In this document: positions 1-5,746 of the stretch, one piece after another | Position numbering within the stretch: the first letter of the stretch is position 1 | Layout: each line of letters begins with the position of its first letter | From: Planctomycetota bacterium | GTDB lineage: Bacteria; Planctomycetota; Phycisphaerae; WQYP01 | Assembly: GCA_021838985.1 (NCBI GenBank) | Contig: JAKCCC010000085.1 | Span: forward strand, 1 to 7,233 | Direction of reading: 5' to 3' | DNA: 7,233 nucleotides | Notes under the pieces: model-generated | Database searches by the model: none | The model's input: the letters and a program-made list of their open reading frames with translations, nothing else | What the model was told of the DNA's origin: nothing | Made by a program: the position numbers and the translations under genes

Positions 1-1
1 T

Positions 2-703
2 TACGCCACCGTCAACACGCTCAATCATCGATCTGACCAGAAGTTGCATGAAATATTGCCCTACGTGAATATTCTTGGCAACCATGGCTATACATTTGAG
101 TGGTGGCTTGCACGTGGCCACACCTTCAGGCAGTACAAGCGCGAATTAGCCAGCGCCGGCGATGTTGCGTGGGTGTACCACAACGATATTGGCGCGTACT
201 ACACGGCCAAGTGGGCGCGCATCATTAACGGATTTTACCTCTGGGCAAGCCCCTTTCGAGTTGCGTGCCCCTGGTGCTACCAATGGTTCCGCGGCAACCC
301 CTACAACGACACGGAGGGGAAACTGGGCAGCTTCGGAATGGAACTCCCCGGCCTAAATGGTCATCCGCTGGAACTGGTGCCGACTAAGGTCTGGGAGGCC
401 ATGCGCCAGGGCGGCGACGATCTACGATACATCGCGACGCTGCGGGCGCTTATTGTTAAGCGGAGAAAGGCCCATCCCCGCGCGTCCGTTGCCGCACAAA
501 GGGTTCTAACGTCCCTGCGCGCCTTGATCACCGCTCCACTTACGAAAATCCGAAAAGACTGGAAGGGTGGCGTGGCGGCCGGTACCCCTGCGGTTTCACC
601 GCTGATCCGCACCCTGGCCCAGTCGTATAGCGGCGCGCAATGGCAGGCGCTGCGCCGCCGTATCGCCATGGCGATCATCACTCTACAAAACACCGACAAA
701 TGA
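2..703 (+). CDS. C-terminal part of a GH123/DUF4091-like glycoside hydrolase (5' end outside window)
   Basis: The frame is open from base 2 to the TGA at 701-703 (233 residues), so the gene starts upstream and the TTG at 44 is only an internal codon. The visible part looks like the end of the catalytic domain of the GH123/DUF4091 group, whose characterised members are beta-N-acetylgalactosaminidases. Supporting motifs are the aromatic stretch INGFYLWASPF, the PWCYQWFRGNPYND segment, and the closing helix motif KVWEAMRQGGDDLRYIATL, which matches the family pattern of W-E-A-x-R-x-G-x-D-D-x-R-Y. The last 90 or so residues are basic and helical, with no recognised domain. The catalytic acidic residues and any signal peptide would lie upstream, so activity and location cannot be judged. 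The stop is 23 nt before the sulfatase start, which suggests one transcript. Family placement is from motif memory; the exact subfamily is uncertain. Confidence 0.8.
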   Translation, partial: YATVNTLNHRSDQKLHEILPYVNILGNHGYTFEWWLARGHTFRQYKRELASAGDVAWVYHNDIGAYYTAKWARIINGFYLWASPFRVACPWCYQWFRGNPYNDTEGKLGSFGMELPGLNGHPLELVPTKVWEAMRQGGDDLRYIATLRALIVKRRKAHPRASVAAQRVLTSLRALITAPLTKIRKDWKGGVAAGTPAVSPLIRTLAQSYSGAQWQALRRRIAMAIITLQNTDK

Positions 704-714
704 GGGGCTTTTCC

Positions 715-719
715 AGGAG
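715..719 (+). promoter_or_regulatory. Ribosome binding site of the sulfatase gene
   Basis: AGGAG lies 7 nt before the ATG at 727. It decides the start in favour of 727. The in-frame ATG at 700 overlaps the upstream TGA as ATGA but has no purine-rich site before it, and the ATG at 640 lies inside the upstream gene. Confidence 0.7.
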
Positions 720-726
720 CAAGCTG

Positions 727-2178
727 ATGGCACAACCTTCCCCGCATATTCTGCTGCTGATGACGGATCAGCAACGCGGAGATTGCCTAGGCTGCGACGG
801 TCACCCTGTGCTGGAAACGCCATATTTAGACCAGTTGGCTGCGGAGGGCACGCGTTTTCGCCGCGCCTATAGTGCGGTGCCTTCCTGTATCCCCGCCCGT
901 GGCACACTGCTGACGGGCATGGATCAGTGGCACACCGGTCTGCTGGGTATGGGCACGGCGTGGGGACCGATCCGATCGGATTATGCTCACACCTTGCCGG
1001 GCGAACTGGCGAAGGGCGGCTACCACACCCAAGGCATTGGCAAGATGCACTTTGCGCCGGCGCGAGCGCTCAATGGCTTCCACCACACGATCCTGGATGA
1101 GCACCGCATGGATCAGCTGGGCCAGCTTTCCGATTATAAGCGTTGGTTCGAGGAGCATAAGACCGAAAGCTACGGAGTCCACGACCACGGCCTGGATTGG
1201 AACTCCTGGATAGCCCGGCCGAGCCATCTGCCCGAACATCTGGATCGAACTTACTGGACAGCCCAGCAGGCTATCGAGTTTCTAGGTCGTCGCGATCCCA
1301 CCAAACCGTTCTTCCTGACGGTGAGCTTTATGCGGCCGCATACGCCCTTCGACCCACCGCAGCGCTACTACGACATGTATAAAGACCGGCCCGTCGCGGG
1401 GCCGTACATCGGGGAATGGGCGGCGGTCAACGATGATCCGGTGGAGGCGGCCAAAATCGACGCCTGGCGGGGTCGGCGATCCACAGAGGAAATCCGCCGA
1501 GCACGGGCCTGTTACTACGGAAACATCACCTTTGTTGATCATCAAATTGGCCGGCTCCTGCTTGAAATGCTTTATCATCATCGCGAAGCGTGGGACAATA
1601 CACTGGTGGTATTTCTTTCCGACCATGGCGACATGCTGGGCGATCATCACTTGTGGTGCAAAACCTATGCGTACGAGGGGGCGTCCCATATTCCGATGAT
1701 CATCCGGTTGCCCAACACCTGGGCACCGCCGCGCGGACAGGTCCTGGAGCAGGTGGTGGAATTGCGGGATGTCATGCCCACGCTTTTGGATGCCGCCGGA
1801 CTGGAAATTCCGCCAACCTGCCAGGGCCAAAGCATGTTGCCGCTGCTAAGGGGTCAGGGGGATACACATTGGCGGCCTTGGCTGCATGGTGAGCATGAGT
1901 TGGCGTATCATTACCAGCAGGCTAATCACTACCTGACCGATGGTCGGGAAAAGTATATCTGGTTTCCTTATCTAGACCGCGAACAACTATTCGATTTGAC
2001 GGCCGATCCGGGCGAATGCCACGATCTGGCCGGCCAAGCGTCGAGGGCGGAACAGTTGCAGCTGTGGCGCCACCGCTTGGTAACGATTCTTGCGCAACGC
2101 GATTGCGGCCTGGTAAGAGACGGAAAGTTGCTCCGTCAACCGCAGGACCGGCTCATTACGCATCCCTACAAGGTGTAG
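727..2178 (+). CDS. Type I (formylglycine-dependent) sulfatase, intact
   Basis: This gene encodes a 483-residue sulfatase of the alkaline phosphatase superfamily, which hydrolyses sulfate esters, here probably on a carbohydrate. Residues that can be seen are: the N-terminal metal strand with D14-Q15; the signature C54-I-P-A-R58, in which Cys is converted to formylglycine by a separate maturase; K106 and H108 in GIGKMHF; H205 in FMRPHTPF; D299-H300-G301-D302 in the metal-binding motif followed by MLGDHHLW; and K312. The C-terminal subdomain has the usual LFDLTADPGE turn near residue 421 and ends with a LLRQPQDRLITHP tail. The length fits the family. No signal peptide or membrane segment is visible, so a cytoplasmic location is inferred. 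Translation probably starts at 727 behind AGGAG. All motif residues of an active enzyme appear present; the sulfated substrate is unknown. The pseudogene at 4870-5702 is a diverged paralogue. Confidence 0.95.
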   Translation: MAQPSPHILLLMTDQQRGDCLGCDGHPVLETPYLDQLAAEGTRFRRAYSAVPSCIPARGTLLTGMDQWHTGLLGMGTAWGPIRSDYAHTLPGELAKGGYHTQGIGKMHFAPARALNGFHHTILDEHRMDQLGQLSDYKRWFEEHKTESYGVHDHGLDWNSWIARPSHLPEHLDRTYWTAQQAIEFLGRRDPTKPFFLTVSFMRPHTPFDPPQRYYDMYKDRPVAGPYIGEWAAVNDDPVEAAKIDAWRGRRSTEEIRRARACYYGNITFVDHQIGRLLLEMLYHHREAWDNTLVVFLSDHGDMLGDHHLWCKTYAYEGASHIPMIIRLPNTWAPPRGQVLEQVVELRDVMPTLLDAAGLEIPPTCQGQSMLPLLRGQGDTHWRPWLHGEHELAYHYQQANHYLTDGREKYIWFPYLDREQLFDLTADPGECHDLAGQASRAEQLQLWRHRLVTILAQRDCGLVRDGKLLRQPQDRLITHPYKV

Positions 2179-2180
2179 AG

Positions 2181-2531
2181 ATGCGTCTGGAGGAGGCGGC
2201 TCTGAACCACCCACCCTTGCCACGCCATCCCCCGCCGAGCCAAGCAGCGTTCCGGCCAATGGCATGGCCCCGCGTGGGTTTTATTGGCGTTGACAAATCC
2301 CCGGACAAACTGCTGGGGGCACGGGCCGACAAATGGCTGAAAATCTTTGACACCATGAACATACCGACACGGGCGTCTGCGTTTGACACCTGCGTGGTGC
2401 CGATCCAGACGGTGAAGCCACCAGCCGCCGTCGCGACGGAGGCATGGCAGCGCGGCGGGGATGTCGCGTTCCGGCCGGCCACGCGCGGCGTCATCAGGGG
2501 CCTTGGCGATGGCGGGCACGGCAGGATTTGA
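2181..2531 (+). CDS. Doubtful small hypothetical protein
   Basis: An ATG two bases after the sulfatase stop opens a frame of 116 residues ending at the TGA 2529-2531. A weak AAGG lies about 7 nt upstream, inside the last codons of the sulfatase gene, so coupled translation is possible. The first 30 residues are proline-rich and look non-coding. The middle (VGFIGVDKSPDKLLGARADK, then KIFDTMNIPTRASAFDT) has a more protein-like composition and mostly G/C third positions, so it may be a small gene or a fragment of an older one. I do not recognise a family, and the last part (rich in Gly and Arg) overlaps the tRNA-like patch. It may equally be chance. Confidence 0.2.
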   Translation: MRLEEAALNHPPLPRHPPPSQAAFRPMAWPRVGFIGVDKSPDKLLGARADKWLKIFDTMNIPTRASAFDTCVVPIQTVKPPAAVATEAWQRGGDVAFRPATRGVIRGLGDGGHGRI

Positions 2532-2598
2532 ATCTTCGTGACGGCGGCTTGTTCGCGGGATTCCCGGCGGCGGTCGCCAGGAGCCGCAATGTTGGCCC
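2510..2598 (-). other. tRNA-like sequence, possibly a decayed tRNA
   Basis: Read on the minus strand, this 89-nt stretch contains several tRNA hallmarks in the right order. It begins with GGGCC, has a possible D arm with a GCGG/CCGC stem and a GG in the loop, then a T-arm core GATTCAAATCC, then an acceptor-like CGTGCCC, a G discriminator and an encoded CCA. Only about four acceptor pairs (GGGC with GCCC) form, the T stem has two mismatches out of five, and no convincing anticodon stem is seen. In plus-strand translation the patch yields RQDLNLRD, a peptide commonly produced when tRNA genes are translated antisense. It is either a degenerate tRNA relic or coincidence; I would not call a functional tRNA. 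Confidence 0.2.
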
Positions 2599-2686
2599 AC
2601 TTTTTTCAAAGGGGTTTAATATGTCCTATCCATTGGAGGTCAAAACCTCGAGACTGCCCACGGGTGGGTTGGTTCCCTCTTTTTAC

Positions 2687-2692
2687 AAGGAG
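2687..2692 (+). promoter_or_regulatory. Ribosome binding site of the DUF4838 gene
   Basis: AAGGAG lies 6 nt before the ATG at 2699, a near-perfect Shine-Dalgarno, and is the reason for choosing 2699 as the start. A second, weaker arrangement (AAAGGGG at 2608-2614, 6 nt before an in-frame ATG at 2621) would add 26 residues. The ATG at 2924, which would give a conventional Tat signal peptide length, has only a poorly spaced GGAG. Confidence 0.6.
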
Positions 2693-2698
2693 ACTTCC

Positions 2699-4828
2699 AT
2701 GAGTGGTTCCCAAAGCAACCTACTGGCCATGGCGGCCGAAGCCGCCGTGGCGGACCTGCAGCCTCTGAACACGCAGCCAAATACGCTATCCGGGTGCGGC
2801 ATGCTGGCGGCTGGGAATGCGCAGGTCAGCTCCGGTGGGACATTTTTGTCCCCTGGCTCCGCCGGGGCTCTGTCTCTCCCCGGCGGCCAGCAGGACCGCA
2901 AGGCTGTGGAGCAGCTCGGGGCCATGTCCGCGGGGATAACGCGGCGCGATTTTGTCACGGGCGCTGCTGTAGCGTTCGCGGCGACGGCGGTACTGCCCTC
3001 CGTACCCGCGAATACCACCAAGGCCGGCGGCCGATGGACCATTGTTCAGCAAAACGGCGCCACCCTGGCGGAGCAGACCGCGGCGGGGGAATTGGCCGCC
3101 TTCCTTCGGTTAAGTACAGGCGGCAACTTCGAAATCCGGGCTGTGGCAGTTGGTGCCACGCCCGAAAAAGCAATTATCGTCGGGCCGGGGCCGGTGGCGC
3201 AGGCGCTATTTCCCGACGAAGCCCTGCACAGACTGCAGCCGGAAGAATTCGTCATGCGCAGCAGGAATGGCCGGCTGCTGCTGGCGGGAGGACGGCCGCG
3301 CGGGACGCTTTATGCGGTCTACCAATTCCTGCAAAGGTTTCAGGGTGTGCGGTGGTGGTCCCCCCATGCTACGAGCGTGCCGCGCCGTGGGGCGTTTCAA
3401 ATTCCCAATCTCGATGAGCGAGGCCAACCGGCGTTCCAATACCGGTATCCTTGGTGGTTTGACGGCGTGTACTCTCCGCAGTGGGAAGTCCGTAACGGTG
3501 TTAATGGGGGGGTCTTCGGTTACTACATCCCTGGTAAGCTTGGCGGCGGCGTCAAATACGCCCATCCGCCGGGATTCGCATCGACCTTTTACAATCTTGT
3601 GCCCCCTAAAAAATATTTTGCGGACCACCCCGACTGGTATAGCCTTATCAACGGTAAACGCACCTGGGTTAATGGCCAGCTTTGTTTGTCCAATCCCGCC
3701 CTGCGCCGTTTCGTGGTCGAGCGCGTCAAGCAGCTGTTGCGAGAGCCACAGAATGCAAATGCCTCCATCGTTTCCGTTTCCCAAATGGACAATGGCTGGA
3801 GTAGCGAATGCAAGTGCCGGCGTTGTTTGGCTATCGACAAGGCCCACGGCGGCCCGTCCGGTAGCCTCCTCACGTTTGTAAATTACGTCGCGGAGAAGAT
3901 CGAGCCCGAGTTTCCGCAGATCGCGGTGGACACTCTCGCTTACATTTATACGCTCATGCCACCGACGAACCTCCGCGCGCGTTCCAACGTGATCGTGCGG
4001 GTGTGTCTGAGCCCGACCCACCAAGGGGGCCATGGCCCGAACCAGCTTCAGCCTATCAACCCCGATTCGGCGTATTTCCGTCGCATCGTCGACGGCTGGT
4101 TGCGTATCTGCCGACGCGTCTACATCTGGGACTACGTCACGGATTTTCACAACTATCTGGTGCCCTTACCAAACTGGTTCACGCTCGGCCCGAATTTGCG
4201 TTTATTCCAACGCTGCGGCGTCAAAGGCGTGTTCTCAGAGGGGGCCTGCTGGGGTGTAGGCCCCAACAATGGCGCGGGCGCGGAAATGGGCGAATTACGT
4301 TCTTGGCTGACGGCGCAGCTGCTCTTAAATCCGCAGCAGGACGACCGTGCGCTGATCCGCGAATTTCTGGAAGGCTACTACGGGCGGGCTCCCGCGCGTA
4401 TGATTTACCGCTATCTTCAGCTGATGCACGACGCGTCGCGGGGTTTTTGTCTGGCCACCGGGCAGGGGCGTTACATCGACTCGCCGCAGACGGCCTTTTT
4501 CACGTTTCCCACATTGGCCAGGGCGGAGCGGCTCTGGCAAGCGGCGGAAAAAGCCGCTGGAAGTGACCCAGAAAAACTCGAGCGCATACGGATGGGGCAT
4601 TTGGCGGTGCGCTATGTGTTCTTATGTGAGTGGGCAAGGCTACGGGCAGAATGTCGCCGCCAAAAGGCAATCTGGCCGCTGCCGGCGTCACGCCGGGCGG
4701 TAGCGGCCCAGTTCGCCAAGGTTTGCCAGGGTGTTCCTGGCAGGCCTTGGACCGCCGTGCGGGAGCTAAATGAAGCCGGTTTTACCGTTGATGCGTTTTT
4801 GAAGGAACTTGGCAAGACGGCGGAATAA
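2699..4828 (+). CDS. Tat-targeted DUF4838 domain protein, probable carbohydrate-active enzyme
   Basis: The protein has 709 residues from the ATG at 2699. Residues 81-104 form a twin-arginine signal (TRRDFV, then an alanine-rich hydrophobic stretch, then PSVPA), so export by Tat across the cytoplasmic membrane is likely. Residues 112 to about 240 resemble the N-terminal domain of GH20/GH67-type enzymes, with a beta-strand-rich part followed by RGTLYAVYQFLQRFQGVRWW. From about 305 to 580 follows the DUF4838 region: DWYSLINGKR, the SVSQMDNGW segment with Cys371, Cys373 and Cys376, DTLAYIYT, VYIWDYVTDFHNY, GVFSEG and the helical EFLEGYYGRAP. DUF4838 has no settled function; its fold and genomic company suggest glycan hydrolysis. 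D364, D478, E514 and E529 are candidate catalytic acids (inference). The last 100 residues are helical. The first 80 residues before the Tat motif are unusual. The gene is followed 41 nt later by the sulfatase relic. Confidence 0.88.
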   Translation: MSGSQSNLLAMAAEAAVADLQPLNTQPNTLSGCGMLAAGNAQVSSGGTFLSPGSAGALSLPGGQQDRKAVEQLGAMSAGITRRDFVTGAAVAFAATAVLPSVPANTTKAGGRWTIVQQNGATLAEQTAAGELAAFLRLSTGGNFEIRAVAVGATPEKAIIVGPGPVAQALFPDEALHRLQPEEFVMRSRNGRLLLAGGRPRGTLYAVYQFLQRFQGVRWWSPHATSVPRRGAFQIPNLDERGQPAFQYRYPWWFDGVYSPQWEVRNGVNGGVFGYYIPGKLGGGVKYAHPPGFASTFYNLVPPKKYFADHPDWYSLINGKRTWVNGQLCLSNPALRRFVVERVKQLLREPQNANASIVSVSQMDNGWSSECKCRRCLAIDKAHGGPSGSLLTFVNYVAEKIEPEFPQIAVDTLAYIYTLMPPTNLRARSNVIVRVCLSPTHQGGHGPNQLQPINPDSAYFRRIVDGWLRICRRVYIWDYVTDFHNYLVPLPNWFTLGPNLRLFQRCGVKGVFSEGACWGVGPNNGAGAEMGELRSWLTAQLLLNPQQDDRALIREFLEGYYGRAPARMIYRYLQLMHDASRGFCLATGQGRYIDSPQTAFFTFPTLARAERLWQAAEKAAGSDPEKLERIRMGHLAVRYVFLCEWARLRAECRRQKAIWPLPASRRAVAAQFAKVCQGVPGRPWTAVRELNEAGFTVDAFLKELGKTAE

Positions 4829-4869
4829 AGCGCACCGGTTTCCCCTGCGGGAGTCGCAGCAACGGAGGG

Positions 4870-5702
4870 ATGATGGCGACATGGAAAACGGTGGTGGCGG
4901 AACCAACGGGATGTAGCATGTTCATCCTGGTCATGGACGATCGGACACTCGATGCCATACCGTCATTTGGGCAATCCGCCCATTGCCACACCAACTTTCG
5001 ACGGCCTGGCCGAACAGGATGTCTATCTTCGCCCCTACATCACGGTGCCGATCCGCGCCCCGAGACGCTCGGGATAATACATTGGCAGTATTCCTCTATG
5101 GTCGCGGGGATATGCGCGGCGACCACCATCTATGGCACAAGACGCTTCCGTACGGGGAATCCGCCCGCATTGCAGTGATCCTCAGGCCGCCGAGTGCGTG
5201 GCGGTCGGCGCGCGGGCAGGTGGTCGGCCAGGTTTTGGTTGAGCCGCGCGACATCCTACCCGCCCTCTTGGGCGCTGCGGGATTGGCTGTGTCAGCCAGC
5301 TGTCAGGGCGCAGCATGCCGCCCGCTCGTGCGTGGGCCAGCCGGTGTTCCCTGGAGCTCCTATTTGCACGGGGAACGCGCCTTGAATAGGCAGATAGAAT
5401 CGGATAACCATTATCTGGCGGATGGTCACGAAAAATATATTTGGTCCCCTAACCGGGGCGCAAGCAGTTGTTGGACCTTATTGGAGGATTCTGCCGAATG
5501 CCAGAAGCTGACAAGGGCGCTGGTGGACACGCTACGGTTCGAGATGTGGCGGAGCCGCCCGGTGGAGACCTTTGCGGTGCGTGACGGCGGTTTGGCGCAG
5601 GATGGAGAATTGCTCCGCCAACCGCTCGACCGGCCAATCGCCCATCCTTTCCAGGGGCAACCAAACAATGGTGTAGCATCCTGCTTGACCGCTGAGGCGT
5701 AG
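4870..5702 (+). pseudogene. Sulfatase pseudogene: frameshifts, large internal deletion, active site lost
   Basis: Three reading frames together rebuild a sulfatase like the one at 727-2178. A first piece (4873 or 4918 to about 4950) gives MFILVMDDRT. After a +1 shift, a piece from about 4952 to 5077 gives HLGNPPIATP and VPIRAPRRS before a TAA at 5075-5077. The remainder, from about 5063 to the TAG at 5700-5702, gives DNTLAVFL, then DMRGDHHLW, NHYLADGHEKYIW and LLRQPLDRPIAHP. About 227 residues, those between R58 and R286 of the intact protein, are missing at the join near 5065. The formylglycine Cys is Arg (CGC, 5054-5056), and the metal-binding Asp-His is Gly-Arg (5100-5105). Two further compensating one-base shifts lie between about 5455 and 5485, where frame 2 reads RKQLLDL. 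A GGAGG at 4864-4868 precedes the ATGs at 4870 and 4873. It lies between the DUF4838 and GH20 genes with short gaps on both sides, so it was probably once a cistron of the same operon. Confidence 0.88.
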
Positions 5703-5746
5703 AACCGTCGTAACATTTCGATTTTCTGTGAGAGGAAAAAACTGCT

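Larger units (their letters stand above)
2179..2698. other. 520-nt gap between sulfatase and DUF4838 genes
   Basis: No confident gene lies here. The gap holds one doubtful small ORF (2181-2531), a tRNA-like stretch on the minus strand (about 2510-2598), a short T run at 2601-2606, and two possible translation starts for the DUF4838 gene (2621 and 2699). Several frames are open on both strands, as is common in GC-rich DNA, so openness alone says little. I see no convincing -35/-10 pair and no stable hairpin directly followed by a T run. Because the other spacings in the cluster are 20-45 nt, a gap this long is where a promoter or a decayed gene would be expected. Confidence 0.5.

Noticed and set aside
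640..726. Upstream starts for the sulfatase gene at 640 or 700
   Set aside because: 640 lies inside the upstream gene. 700 forms ATGA with its stop but lacks a ribosome site. 727 has AGGAG at ideal spacing and begins right before the first beta strand.
1282..1830. Minus-strand open frame of 182 codons opposite the sulfatase gene
   Set aside because: The plus strand there encodes the conserved sulfatase core including the Asp-His-Gly-Asp motif; the antisense translation has no family features.
2290..2388. Three TTGACA boxes (2290, 2347, 2383) as promoter -35 elements
   Set aside because: No acceptable TATAAT-like -10 is found 16-18 nt downstream of any of them, and all three fall in frame 0 of the doubtful ORF as part of Val-Asp or Phe-Asp codons.
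2556..2566. CGGGATTCCCG inverted repeat as a terminator or operator
   Set aside because: The stem is only 4-5 bp with a 1-3 nt loop, and the nearest T run is 35 nt away.
2444..2698. Longer start (2444) for the DUF4838 gene, giving 794 residues
   Set aside because: The extra 85 residues run through the tRNA-like patch (RQDLNLRD) and have no ribosome site at 2444; the strong AAGGAG before 2699 and homology that starts near residue 112 make it unlikely.
3206..4150. Minus-strand open frame of 314 codons opposite the DUF4838 gene
   Set aside because: It lies wholly within a well-supported plus-strand gene, has no recognisable motifs, and is the expected antisense shadow in GC-rich DNA.
4983..5702. 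Intact 239-residue protein
   Set aside because: The first part of that frame (to about 5062) is out of frame relative to the sulfatase N-terminus, which continues in another frame, and the rest lacks the catalytic residues; it is part of a pseudogene.
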